Shown: positions 12,501-25,731 of the stretch, piece by piece
Layout of the letters: each line of letters starts with the position of its first letter
How positions within the stretch are numbered: the first letter of the stretch is position 1
Assembly (NCBI RefSeq): GCF_017562075.2
Contig: NC_054082.1
Coordinates: forward strand, 1,529,050-1,593,049
Source: Anopheles merus
Taxonomy: Eukaryota; Arthropoda; Insecta; Diptera; Culicidae
DNA: 64,000 nt
Direction of reading: 5' to 3'
Translations under genes and position numbers: made by a program
Notes under the pieces: model-generated
Database searches by the model: none
What the model saw: only the letters and a program-made list of their open reading frames with translations
Told to the model about the DNA's origin: nothing

Positions 12501-15500
12501 GGTAGCCGTTTGGAACTGCTTTCCAGTAATGAAAATCGATAGTAATGAAAAAAGTTTTCCTATGATTTTCCGCCCCATCACGGACCGCGTGGCCACTCCT
12601 CCAGACTCCAGAGCTGCAGCTGGATTCGATGCCATTGTCAACGGAATCGTTAAAATTTTCATTCCCTCCCGAACGCTTCGCCAACCCTCCCTGGGCGGGA
12701 AGGGCGCGGGCTGTTTCCTTCCACAGAGACGTATAACGCTCATAATCGGCCAGCGACGAATACAAAGTTTTACAACTCTTTCCCACTCGAGACTCGAGTC
12801 CTTATTTTTTCTCACCCACTGTTTTTGTTTCTTGTTATCGGTTCTCTATCGAATTTGATGCTTCGTATTGTTGGGAAAGTGGGACGGCTGGGAAGACACT
12901 TCCGACTTCGGCTCCCATCATAACAATTTCAGCTGGAAATTGCTACACTACGGACACAAGCCAAGAGCCAGCGCAAGCTTTACACACCGGGGAAACGGGT
13001 CTGCTTTCGAAACCTGCGCTTACTTCCGGCATGAATATCGTAAAAATACAAACTCTTCTTTCACACACTTTCATGTACACACACACACACAGAGAGAGCT
13101 CTTATTTTTCTTCCAGCAATCAAACGCTTAAGCACTTCCCGGATCGAGATCGATCGACAACTTTTCCACTTTGCCTAACCATCTTCGAGAAGCCACCCTC
13201 CCAGTCGTGCAGAAGAAACCGGAGAGAAATGTTGAGCTTGGCAAAACTTTTACAATCATCATGCACACGACTGTCGACCCCTTTCCCGGATGCGAAACTC
13301 TCACTTAACCGGAACCGGAGTGCTTCGGTGAGCTCCGGGCGCCAGGAACTCCTTTCAAACGGCCGAGTTTTACACAATAACGGCAGGATTTTCGGTTTGA
13401 TTGTATCAATTCGTATTAAACAAATCGCATCCATTGTGCTCGGGTAATGGTCGGATTAACTTTGTCACAGCAAGAGGGAGATAGAGATAGATTCAGCGGA
13501 TATCATTAACATTCAATCGAACATTCGACACGATTCGGAACCACGGTCAATGCTATCGATTGGTTCCTTATTGTTTTGTGTCCTTGTCAATATTTCAATT
13601 AATGGTGTTCAGCAAATCTGTCCCAATGCCATTAAACAAGGCAGATAGCTAAACGTTATCACACTTTGTCGTCGTTTTGGGGAGGATGTGGGGCGTTGCC
13701 CGCATTCGTACCCGTTGCTCATTACCAGCTCGACACTTAAAGCTGACAAATGCGCCACTAACGATGCGCTTCCTTTCACATCTAAACACCAACGTCGGGC
13801 AGCTTTTGGTCTGCCGTTTGCCCCGCATTCTCTCCCAGTCTCGGATCTGCATCGTCGCGATCTGTCAGTTAGCATTTCATCATACTCTCGCCCAGCGGCT
13901 TGTGGGTGAAAGCGGATCGTTTTGTCCATGTTAAATAGCTAAGAGCGAAAGAATCACCGACAAAAAAAATCCTACCCACTGCCAAGCTTGGTGTGACCGC
14001 TGTTGGACACCGGAGCTAGCTGACGTACTTTTAAATTAGTTCGCATCATGCAGACCGTTTCTATCTTGGTCATTCCCCTCGGACTGCGAATTGCAATGAC
14101 GTGGCCAGCGGGATGAAGACACCAGTTCCAGTTGCACTTCTTTTTTGTACAGCTGGTTTCGGCAACGGCACTGCCAACACACGTTTTCGAGTTCATCCAA
14201 ACACTTTTCTGGTGAAACGTTCGCTAGCAACGGTTTGATCCTTCTCATCGCGGTCACATGCACGGGTACCGGAGATGCTGACGGCTGCTGATGAGTGTTG
14301 CATAAAATTGCATCCTCTCATGGCGATTCTGCGCGATGTAAGCTACACTGCAACTGCAAGCTTCTTTTGTTTCGTGTGAAAACAATGAAAAAAAAAACAC
14401 TGCTGATAGCAATAAGTACTTTGCCTTCCCCGACGCTGGTCCGGTTTGGAGGTGGGATTTTGGGATAATATAATTTGCTCTGGCGCTTCCGCTGACACGG
14501 TGCACATTTCATTTTTCTTCGTCTGGGCCACCGTGCTGTGAATTCGGTGGTTTAATGCCAACGACGCTCGGGGACATGATGCAAAATAGAATTTATTTGG
14601 ACGTGGGACGAGCCCGGGCTTGGCCGGAGGAGGGACGGCAATGCGAGAAAACTAAGTACGAGTTTCGTGAAGCGTCCCGTAGGTCATGGTGGACGATCAT
14701 CTGCTACATTGACCTGTACCCAGTAGAAAACGGATCCTAATGCTTAAACCCATTTACTATTTAAATACCATCAACCGACGGCAACGAAAAGCGCGCAAGT
14801 TCATTGCAGTTGGTTTATTGTCGTTCTATGAAAATGGCGTTTAAACTTTAAACGTTCTTCATTAAAAGTACCGTCTGTAAAGAATATCAACTTCAACTAC
14901 CGCTGGTGCTAGCGTGTTAATAACTTGATAATTGCTTAACCAATTCACTGGACCATCACGACCATGTTTTTCATCGTTACTCTTCAAAAAAAAACCTCAG
15001 TCGTTCACGCACCCTAGGCACTAATAAATCGTCTGTCCGACTTTATAATTTATAAAACTAAAAACGATTCCAATTCGCATGTCCACCTGCGTATGTGTTG
15101 TGTGACAAATTGCGCTTCACAGAAGAAAGATCGTCTCCCTCACCAGCACCATTCCCGTCGCTTGGGTTCCATTCGATGCTATCTTCGCACAAACCAAACT
15201 TCACCCAACACCCAACAGCGAACGGGAATCTCTCTCGCGCCCTTGATAGCATACATTTATAATAACTTTTCTCATTTGAAATGCAAACAATAAATATTTT
15301 TACGAGTAAATTATCACTTTTTCCTTCCTTTTTGCTGCGGAGCAAACTTTTATCTTCCCTCCCCTTTGTCGCATTTGTCACGCGAGTGCATTCAAATGGA
15401 CGCACCTTACTAAGTGCGAGGTGATGTGCATATGTGCGCAGAAACTTTTCCACATCGATGAAACACTGCTGCAATGAAAAGCACACACACACACATACAT

Positions 15501-18500
15501 TCACAGAGGCTGGTGCAAGAAGTGCTGACGAAAATCATAAAACTACCTTCACGGGCGTCTGCGGGCGACGATGAGTTGCCTTCAAGCCCGCATTTGGCTG
15601 CACACGCCACGATTCAATACCATTTCGGCCTGCAGGGGAAAAATCGTTTAAAGTAAGTGCATTCACCGCCGGAAAACTCCCGCTGAAGATGCTTGCGATG
15701 ACACCCGAAAACTTTTAGTCAATTGCCACACGCAACCCGACTGTCTCTCTCACTCGCTATCTCCTTCTTTGCCAAGGTAGGTGTATGTGTCTGTGTGAGG
15801 CTGTGAAGCAATTTCCAAACGAGGCTTTCCACTCTGTCGATCGTGCGCGAAAATGGTAACGGCAATAAAACAAACCCACTTGGCAGGCTCACTTTGTCCC
15901 AACACACAAAAAAAAACACACAGAAATGGGCAAAATTGAAGAGGAGTACGCCCGGATCTCCCGATGGGAATGTTAACCTTGGTTGCGGCAAGCGAGCCTT
16001 AATGCCATTGCACGCCAAAACCCTCCGGATGGAATAGAGTGGCGCAATTTAAAGTTGCAACTATTTCACCAAACTTCTTCCTGCCCGGGCAACGAGAGGC
16101 TCTCGCGCCCTGGAGAAAGGAGCAGTCGGCAGCGGGACGGCTGCCCCTACTCGAGATTCTCAAGATAATCAACAAAACTTACAACAACGATGCCCTCACA
16201 AAGCGAGCGAACGAATTCAAGTGCACTGGAAAAGATGAAACTTAAGATCTAGGACTCGGGCCACGGTGCCCTCTAGGGAGAGGGAGGCTCTGGACGGAGT
16301 GGTTTTTAGTGTTGCCGCTGCTGCTGCGGCTGCTGGTGCTGGCTGTCTTCACCAGTAGCTTACACCGCCGTTGGTGGAGAGTTTGATAACTTGCCCTACC
16401 AAACGCTTTTCTCCCCTCCCCGAGGCGCCCAAGGGAGGAGGGTTCTTTGGCCAGTCCTCGGTGTGCCAGTCGGTGAGTGAATTTTCGGTCCGTCCAACCA
16501 ATCAACAGAACAGAGCAAAAAAAAAAATGCCACTCCGCTCCTTGCTCCGTGTACATCGACCATTGTGGTGGTTTTGTTTCATCGTGGTTACTGGTGCTCC
16601 CAAGTGAGCGTTTTTGCTGGCCGAGGTTAAAAGCAGCGGTGGAAAATTGCAAGCACCGGAATTAATTGCTGCCTACTCGCAGGAGATTACAGCAAGCAGC
16701 AGCATAAATAAAAGTTATTACTCACTCGACCAGTGCAACCAGTAATCTCTGGACTGGCTCGCCTGCCCGACACCGGTAAGCCAACCCACTCCTACCCACT
16801 CATACACAGCAAATGGGCGAAGAGAGCGGCTACAATGATGTGCCGCCCTGTTACCCGAAGGAGATTACAGGCATGTGTATCCATGGAGAGGCCCCCGCTG
16901 CCCCGTCCCATGTGAACCGTTTCTCGCACATTTTGACTTCAATTTTCCACTGATTTTTGATGGATCATTAATGGTGTGTGTGTGCGTGCTAGTGTATGGC
17001 ATGGTTGCGGTAACCTTCTGCGGGATACATGCTGCCCACCGGGCGGATGATGGAGTGCTTAACCAAGAAAAGAGCGAATCCATCGGCATAAAGCATACCT
17101 TCCAAGAATGGACCGTACTGCTTCTTACGCCGCTATTCAATAACGATCCCGAGAAAAAAGGTCACTTTTGTTGCCAGCGTCAGTGTTTATTGTCGATTCG
17201 TTAAATCTTAGTGATAATGGTGCCCGCAAGCTGCACCTGCCGATCAACCTGTCTTACCTGATCCGTGTAAATATCGCATAAAGTAGCATAATTTGTTTAT
17301 TTTACATCCCCACAACAAGTGACCATGATGATGCCGCGGTGCAACCGATTCCGATCAGATCCACACGGAGCGAAAGCTGCATTATACCGTCGATAAAATC
17401 TGGCACAATTTAGTGTGCACATGGTTTCGGTTTCGCAATAGCCCCAGAACTAAATCTCGGTTTCATTCCCTAGAAGACGGACTACAAATAGTAATCTTAT
17501 CCTTCCCCGATTCCAAGGCTCATAAACAGAACAGCTGCTCGGGATCCTGCTAAAATATGGACGCAACCGAAAGGCGAACCACAGCCTTCCTTCCTAAACA
17601 AAATAAAACTGCATGAGGCTGGGGCGGTGGTCCTGCGGCACCACACCCATTGCTCTAGTTTGTAGCACCGCAGCACGCACAGCCTAGCCTCTGCATGTAA
17701 TTTTATTACCGTTTTTTGTATCGTGCGACTCATAAACAACGCCGTCGACCGTCGCTTATGGTACCGGAGGGCATCGTTAGCGAACGAAGTGTCAGTATGC
17801 ACAAGAAAGTGTGTGTGCGTGTGTGTACATGGTTCACAGCTACACCGAGTCATCGTTGCCAGCTTCGAGAGCTTTTTTCTTCATTTTTGTTACAAAAAGA
17901 GTAGTAAGCTTTCTTTTCCAAACGAATTCAAGCGCTTCAAGAGCGAGTGAAGACTGTGTGCAGAGAAGGTGGGACAATATTTTGAGATCATCGAACGCGT
18001 GTTTCGGAATAAAGAAAGCTGCCAAGACACTGCATGCAGACAGGCTCGCTCTGCCTTTACATCTGCGGAACGCCAACGAGTACATGAGAAAATATTGTCG
18101 CCTCTCCAACGGGCACTCCTGTCCTTCCCCGTCACGCCGTGAAGGGTGATTGAATTTCCTAACGATGCCAACGTCGATGGAGGAGCCCATTTTCCGAGCA
18201 ACAGTGCCAGCGGTTGCACCATCATCATCGTGGAGAGCTTCCCCATGCCGCCATGCGCCGGTTCGCGCAGAATGGTTGAAAAATAAGCGAAAAATGGTTG
18301 GACCGGTGGACCTAATGTTGCTGTTTTTCGTCCTCCTCGTCAGCCACATCCTCGACAAAGTGTCGATGATAATCTGTCAAATTACAGACAAGCGCAACGG
18401 GTAACATGTGGCACCGTGTGGCTGCTGCCAATCCATTCTTCATCGCTTATGCAAACGCGCCGCTGGGCCGGTACACACGGCGAACCGGATGACAAGCCGG

Positions 18501-21500
18501 TCAAAAGTGTCACAAGTGTGAAACGGGGGCTCGCGGAAGTCACTCATTCGTGGGGACTGGTGGCAAACGGAGCCTAAATTTATCCTGCCCCACAGCACAG
18601 CGGACCGGCACACCGGCGACGGCATAGGCTGTGGCGCCATTTATCAAATTTGTCCGCGACCCGGCTCTCCGAGGACGTGGGGGGTAAAATCCACCGAGAG
18701 CATTGTTTTGAATTATCCTTCCAGCGATTCCGCAGAATATTAAAGCTTCCTTTTTAAACCAGCGAAATGTTGCACCAGTTACCGAGCGCTCGTTTGTGTT
18801 TGAATGGTTGCGAACCCACGGAAATCTGCTTTGTTTCTGCGCGCCAAGCAAAAGGTGTAAACAATCTCGCCAGGTGTCCTCTGCCGCTGCTCGTCGCTCT
18901 TAATGTCCTTATAAAGCTACACATTTTACAACTCCATCCGAACTATTGGCGCTATGTGTGCTTCGTTTGCCTCCGCTGTAGTATTTTCTATTGAATGTAA
19001 ACACATTTTCAATTCAACAAACAACGTACGTGCTCCTGGTGCGATAATGCTACCGAATGCTGCCAGTAAACTGCAGAGCTTTACATGCTTGCCGTCTTCT
19101 CGCTGCCGACAGTGAGATGACATCGCAGGACGGAAGAAACACAACCCATCGCTTCGCCACGGAGACCCCCAGACAACGCACCCGGCAACAACAACAAAAA
19201 ACGGTTTAAACGAAATACGAAACAAAACGTCTAAGCAAGTTTCAGACGCGTCATAAAATGTGTCTCAATATCGCCCTACTGGCAAGCTAGATGTCGTATT
19301 TTATTGATACAGCGGCACAGTTACGTAAGTAAGATAGAACGAGGCACAAAGGAAGCTGCTCGATTCAATTTTAATCAGCGAATCGGTAAGAAAATCTGTA
19401 AGCAAATTGTAATGTTTCTCGTTTTTTCTCGTTTGCTTTGTCCTAACAATCTGCAGCAATACGAACGCAATCTTGTAATCGTTATGATCTACAAACAGAG
19501 CATCGAAGTGATTCTACTGCTGGCAGAAGCACATTGTGAACGGATCTGCTATTGTACTCAAGCACTCTTTCCAGTACTTTCTTTTTGCGGTATTGCAATA
19601 TAAATTAATGATGCTTTTTAAAAAGCACACTGCCAAGAACAAAAGATTACTTCCTCGCCGTGTACACACTTTCAGTATCAACTTTGTCGTTCGGGCACAC
19701 CCACCGCGTCGGTACTGTCACCGTGGCTCGAAGGTAAACGAGAAAGTTTTCAAACGAACCTTATCTCACCGCATAAATACTTAATCACTTGAAATGAAAT
19801 TAATTTCACCGAAACGCATCGCCACCTGACCGTGGAACGCATTCGATAAGTGCAAAACCGTCTTCACCACCAAACCAGGGGACATCACCGGTCAGCGTCA
19901 CCGTCATCGGTTCCATTAAAACCCCGTAATGAGGTACTTCAGCGCTGGCAAGTGAGTCGTTCATACAAGCACACAAACACATTTAATGGATTGTATTGCT
20001 GCTGGCATTCTTCCCTGGTAAAAAAAAAACCGAACACCTCACCACGAAATGAATTAAATTCGCTGATCATCAAAATATTCACGTTGCAAGAACATGGCGA
20101 AAAAATCGGAAAGATCAAACAAAAAGATATTTTTTTAAACATTAACATTAAATTGCACACACCCACACCCTCATTCAACGACCGTAATGAAGTGCGTCGG
20201 TTAATTTGGGTTTTCCAGAAAGTCATCATGCGGCGACTTCACTCCAACACCGTGTACCCGGGGCCAACAGGATACGGCTGCTGATTTACCACACGCACTG
20301 GTTGATTTCGGCGCGCAAAGAAGGACAAAAACAGGCACACGGACGCACCCGATACCCGATATGGATGTGACTAATGAGCGAATCAAGGGTAATTATGAAT
20401 TATTCCCATAACAATTAAATAAACATGATTAAATCTGTATTTAATGATGATAAACCGTGTGTATCGATGCGTCCAAAAAGCCAAAACTACGATAGACTTT
20501 CGTTAAGCCCCCAGTGAACATGTATGCAAATGCAGCGTCGTGACTGTAAATTATCGAGAGCTCAACATCTGCATTACAATCATAAACCATCAGCACATCG
20601 CGAGATAGATATACCCAACTTCTCCTTCTAGACATATTTCATCTGGACGGGGTGAGTGAATAGAAGTAGCCTACTGCCACTGCAATGGCCTCTTTAATCA
20701 TCATTGCCATCAACATCATTATCCTGCTTTCCGCACAAGCTCCCACCTCCTGCCCTAGCTCACTGATTGCAGTTTTCAAACAGTAGCAGAGCCAGCTCGT
20801 TCCACAAATGAAGAGCAAAATTAACTGTTGATAAATTGTTCACCGAAAATAGTTTTCCCCGAGATCGTTTGCTTGCACCGAATTGCTTTTCCGAAGCAGT
20901 GTCCGAAGTGTATGTGTACGTGCGTTTGTTATGGTTGCTTAAATTTTAACCTCTTAACAAGCAAAAACTTACACACTCTGTGTGTGTGTGTGTTCCATCT
21001 TGTGGCTTCCACACAGCGGGCGAAAAGGACAGTTGACCGACCCACCCACTTTTCAGCGCTTGATTGTGACTGATCATTTGTTTCATTTCGAAATTTCAAC
21101 AATCCAAACTATCCGACGCCCTATTTTTGGGGCCCCCCTCTCATCCGTCCACCCCATTAGCTTTGATGAGTCACACAACCTCGCTGCCGAAACAATGACC
21201 TCCCTGTCGCTCGGAAACATTCGCCCCGTACAAATGCGCCAAACCATCTCGTGCGCTCTACGTCTGTGAAGTTCGACTTTTGTTCCGTTCCCACTGGCCG
21301 GACTCGACCCAAGACTCGTAGCAAATACTTTAACCGCCGTGTCCTATTTTGGTGGTATTCTTTTGCGCTGACCTTCGAAAACGAGCCATTTGACTGTCTT
21401 TTACAAAACTTCGGTGCAAAGGCTAGCGCGGCAAGCTTGCGGAAAGCAAGTTTTTCCAAGGGGGAAAAAACTTTTCCATTCACCGTTCAGCAGGATCTAC

Positions 21501-22936
21501 TGCCCGCAGGTATGGGTTGTGTACGTTCAAGCTGTGTAAAAGCACCACGCGTGTCTGTTTGTGTTTGTTTGTGAGTGTTTGAGCAAACTCATTGTGCAAA
21601 AGAAAGCCAGCGGCCTGGACCGTTTCCAGTGCGTTTGCTGAAGCACCGGCGCAACACCGGCGCTCGCCTTTTATCCGGCCCATAGTCGTTAATTTCAATT
21701 TGACGTCTATGAATATTTAACGCAAAACTAAATTGATTTCATTATCTACCACTGACACTGCCACCGACGGCAGGCCTGGCCCGGCCCAGGCCCAGGCAGA
21801 CACATCGCACGCTCGAACAAATCAATAATAAATGCAAAGCTCAACAACAAATTGACAGTAACGTGCACAAAAGCCCTCCCGGGAGCGGAAAGTGGCGGCC
21901 GGTGGGGTGGATACTGGGAGGTGCGCTTATCAGCTGGTAGGCTGTCTGTTTGCAAAAGCCGGGAGAATAGTTTAGACAGCAGGCGCCAGGTGAAGGGTTT
22001 ATTGGTTCTTCATTATTCATATGTTTGTACAATGGCACCACCATCGAGACACCATTCTTAATGCCCATGCAGGGTGTGTTTCATCCTTCCGCGCTTATCT
22101 ACACTCTCACACATCCATCTCCCTTCTCCCTCCCCCTTCAATGGCCTGGTAGATGTAATGGTGAGAAAATGGAACAAGATTTACACCCTTAGATAAAGCC
22201 GCACTCATCCCTACCATCGCGATAGGACGACCATGCGTCTCCATTAAACTTATCGTCCCTACCAAAGCGCATTGGCCTTCCAGTTTCCACTTTTTTGCAC
22301 CCATTCCGGTAGCACACCACGCCGGCACGAAATGAAGGAATCCCACATTCAATTTATTGCAATATTTTGCATATCATTATGGCGGCAACTTCGGTCCACT
22401 TCGGGAGGGTGATGGCCCAGTTTGTCTGACACGCACTGCTTGGTGTTGTTTTGCTTCGACGTCTTTTGCGTTTTCATTCCTCTCGCTGCCCAATTTACGT
22501 CACGGGTGATGGAGCAGTTTGTCAATTCTTTTCGCACTTATTTTCACTCCTGTTGCAAGGGAGAGAAGGAGAGGCAAACCCATCCCCCCATCCACCCGAA
22601 CCAGCTCAGAATGATTAAAGCTTTAGCAGGAATGTGATACTCATCGTTCTGTCGACGGACGCTGCGTCACGTGCTCGAAGTGAGGAGGCAAGTGGTAAAC
22701 TCTGGTATGGAAATGAACCCATAGACGAGCAGCACCAGTCATCATCAAAGGCGGCGGTGGACGTGACGATGAAGATGGTGAGCGTTTTTCGTCTCAACTT
22801 TCACGGCCAGTTCATTGCTTCAAGTGTCAAGGACGTCGGGTATCATTTGCTGGCAGCTTCCACCGTGCACTCCAATCCCCATCTACGCCCCATCCCCCAC
22901 CACCACGGCAGCCCGATGCTTATCTTCATTCAGTGC
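9551..22936. other. Gene-poor interval between CHS and the secreted-protein gene
   Basis: About 13 kb with no recognisable protein family. It holds a CCA-repeat at 10007-10030, many short CA/GT runs, and a few open segments with splice-like ends (15507-15652 plus; 16220-16178 and 15468-15411 minus). These are discussed as candidates only. No rRNA, tRNA or transposon gene was seen. It may be intergenic or the intron of a gene whose exons I cannot see. Confidence 0.5.
15507..15652 (+). CDS. Possible orphan exon, function unknown
   Basis: An open 146-base segment lies between a tcacag acceptor and a perfect gtaagt donor. It reads RLVQEVLTKIIKLPS, then a mixed stretch ending HFGLQGKNRLK, starting in phase 0 and ending with two bases of a split codon. 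The acceptor tract is a CA-repeat rather than a good pyrimidine run, and I recognise no family. A chance open frame of 48 codons is quite possible here. Confidence 0.2.
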
Positions 22937-23007
22937 TTTATTATTTCACTCATTTCTCGATACCGCTCGTTCCGTTTTTTTTTTTTTGTACTTGAACATT
23001 CTCTCTT

Positions 23008-23013
23008 TTTATT
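23008..23013 (-). terminator. Candidate polyA signal of the secreted-protein gene
   Basis: AATAAA on the minus strand about 445 bases past the stop; another lies at 22942-22937. If either is used, the long GT/CA repeat at 23081-23189 is inside the 3' UTR. Confidence 0.35.
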
Positions 23014-23076
23014 TTCTTTATGGTCACTTATCTAATCACAATCTCTAGAGCGGAAAAGTAAACGTTCTTTGTGTCT

Positions 23077-23080
<4 letters not shown>

Positions 23081-23169
<89 letters not shown>

Positions 23170-23189
23170 TCTGTGTGTGTGTGTGTGTG
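23081..23189. repeat. Long GT/CA microsatellite
   Basis: About 44 uninterrupted GT units, a short CTCT interruption, then 8-9 more units. It creates spurious Cys/Val and His/Thr open frames. Confidence 0.98.
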
Positions 23190-23456
23190 ATCTCTTATTG
23201 CCCAGCATTGTTCCCTGCGAGCAGTTCCAACACCGCCAGAGTCGACGCGTCCACGTTTTGGCGTTTGATCCCGTCAATCACCCTATTAATCTCACCATCA
23301 GCCATAGCAGGTACAGGTTCGCGCGCCCGCGAAAGGTCCTTTAGATGGCCTATCGCGCGCCCGACATCCTTATGCCTAATGTACGGTGAAATGGGTGACT
23401 GAATGGTATCAACTTTCGCCCGCGATACACTTCCGGCCCGTCACAGGAAGTCAATT

Positions 23457-24717
23457 TTAAGCTTGATGGCATTGCGGATGGCCACGCTGGCGATCTCGGC
23501 ACAGTACGCTGGCGGGCTTTGGTACCGCTGCCGGCGTTCGCTCGCCCACGTTTCGGTAGAAGCGGTGCTTATCGCTCAACTGACTATAATAGTCCTCGAA
23601 ACTGCCAAGCGGTTGCTGTAGAGATGGAACGTTGACAGAATAATTGAATGATACGATTCGTGAGTGTTTCGCGGGAAACGATTAGGCACACGGCGACCAG
23701 CGAACCAGGCACCGATTTCGTTGGCGCTGCGCTTTTGCCAACTTACCGGCGAAAGAGACTCGCCCGATGAACTGCCCGTGGACGGGGCCCAGCCACTGTT
23801 CCAGCTGCCGCCAATGCCGCTTCCGTACGGCAACGACGACGACGACGACGACGAAGGTACGTGATGGGTTGATGGATAATTGTGACCATTACCGACAGCT
23901 GCAACGAATCGCAACGAAATGCCCCTCAGTAAAACGCCTAAAGGTATGCATCGCCGCACTACAGCCTTAGCGTCAACCTTACCTGCATGGTAGCTCACAA
24001 AATCTTGAGGTAATCTCTGGGCCCATCCACCGTCCAATGGCTTCGGTGGGCGACTGTAGTGTTCGTACGAGCCCAGCGGGACCTTCCCCAGCTGGACCAC
24101 TGCTCCTCCCGCGTGCGGTTTCTTCTTTTTGTAGTCGAAATTAAACACGGCATAGTTCGGCAGCCGAAGTTCCTTCAGGATCGGTGCCTTCGGGATGGCG
24201 TAATGGGGCGGCCGATGATGGGGATGATCATGCAGCAGCAATTTGTCACCGGCGTGCGGTATCAAGTACGTCGTATCGACCGTCGCCAGCGCATTGTGGT
24301 CGTACTCGCCCTCCGGCGAGATGTACCGATTGTCCGGCGTCTGCACGACGCGGAACGTTGGCCGTACGGTACGGTGCTGGTGCGGGTACACCTGGTACTG
24401 GCGCTGCTCGAGCAGCACACCGTCCGGCACGGCAATGCCATCCTTCTGCAGCCGGTTCAGCGCCAAACGGTCGGTTAAAAAGGCCGAGTCCGGTATTTTG
24501 CCTCCGGCATGCGGCAGCACTTGCTCGCGAAAGAGTTGCCGTTTCTGCCGAGAGGGTTGAGAGAAGGGGGAAATGGGAGAGAAAATAGCGTTCCATCAGT
24601 ACCGTACTCGAAGGTGGCCTTACCATGATGCTACACACTCACCCTGATTATGTGCGATAACGCGTAATACTTGCTGAGCAAGATCGAGATTAATATTATG
24701 TACAGTGAAACCTTCAT
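23457..24717 (-). CDS. Secreted protein of unknown function with PHAG repeats
   Basis: Four exons read leftwards: 24717-24643, 24544-23983, 23898-23747 and 23615-23457, with consensus donors (gtgagt, gtaagg, gtaagt) and phases that agree, giving 315 residues. Residues 1-25 (MKVSLYIILISILLS...) form a signal peptide, followed by a KR pair at 26-27. The mature region is rich in His, Pro and Tyr and carries the motif PHAG at residues 36, 121 and 168, the last after a KKKK run. Exon 3 is low complexity with seven consecutive Ser encoded by a TCG repeat. The short final exon reads LGSFEDYYSQLSDKHRFYRN before the frame becomes doubtful. Paired basic residues could be convertase sites, but no known neuropeptide or cuticle domain is visible. 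I infer only that it is secreted. That it is a real gene is fairly sure; its function is unknown. Confidence 0.72.
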
Positions 24718-24764
24718 CCTGCCATGCAGAGTAGCCTTTCGGCTGTGTATCGGGTGTGGTTCTG
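24718..24764 (-). promoter_or_regulatory. Leader with a 3-codon uORF touching the start codon
   Basis: Directly upstream of the start, the minus strand reads ATGGCAGGATGA: a Met-Ala-Gly-stop uORF whose TGA overlaps the main ATG (ATGA). A possible acceptor (gattttccag) at 24763-24762 would place a 5'-UTR intron just upstream. The longer in-frame read-through upstream lacks a signal peptide at its own start, so I chose MKVSLY as the initiator. Confidence 0.45.
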
Positions 24765-25731
24765 GAAAATCACAAAGCAACAACGCACATACTATTAGAT
24801 TAAATGAATCATTCGTAGAATGGACGCAAAAGCCCGCCACATTGATATAGCAGCGTCCTAGCAGCTACATATGCATCGAGCGTCTCTCAAAAGTCAATCG
24901 AATAAAAAGAACTCTAATGCTCCATCGGCCTAACACCCAACAGCCCAAACACATGCTGCAGAACGGACATAGTTGCTCGATGCCGGGTTTTGCCATCGGT
25001 GGCTTTTCATAGGCCCCCCAAAACAGTCACGCAGTGGTACAGTGTGCAGTGTATCCTATTGCCACAATCCAACCAAAAACCATTCCCTGAGCTCGTAAAC
25101 GTAATTAAACCGAATGAAAATCAGGATTTTGGCCTTCTTTTGTTTTCACTGCACGGACTGCACCCACAACGGATGCCGATGTGTTACCCGCAAATGATCT
25201 TCCTTAAGCTCTTCAGTCCCGCTACCACCCATCCCCCTCGGTCGGGAACGATGTGGGAACCAGAGGAAGATATAATTTATCCACCCATTGCTCGTCCGGA
25301 GCTCAAACCACGCCAGAACGGCACTGAGCCACGGCTACACCTACTGCTCCCCGTACAACACTTCGGGGCAGTTGTGTGTCGACTTTCGCTCGGTTAGGAA
25401 AATTGAAATTCAATGCATAACGCACGTGTTCGAAGTGGACAAAAGTTTTGTTTCGTACGAAACTTGTTTGACCACAAGCGCCCAAAACACACTTACACAC
25501 ACACACCCTGTGCTGCTGTTGCTACCGGCAGCTGTTGTCGCTCGGTGGACATTTGTTATAATGAGGCCGAAACTTATTCATGGTTCACCCGAGGTTTGCA
25601 GCATCTTTGCCGAACCGAAACTCCATCCTACGACGGAAAATATCATCCGCATTGATTTATTATTCTCACTTTATCATATGTTTATCCGATTATAGATAGC
25701 ACATACAAAGGGCCGGAGAAGCTTTCGGCAG

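Noticed and set aside
16357..16472. Plus-strand segment between a tcttcaccag acceptor and gtgagt
   Set aside because: More than one frame is open across it, so there is no coding-frame evidence.
22627..22777. Plus-strand open segment ending VDVTMKM before gtgagc
   Set aside because: The acceptor lacks a pyrimidine tract, the donor is only fair, and no homology is visible.
23069..23402. Cys/Val- and Thr/His-repeat ORFs
   Set aside because: Translation of the GT/CA microsatellite.
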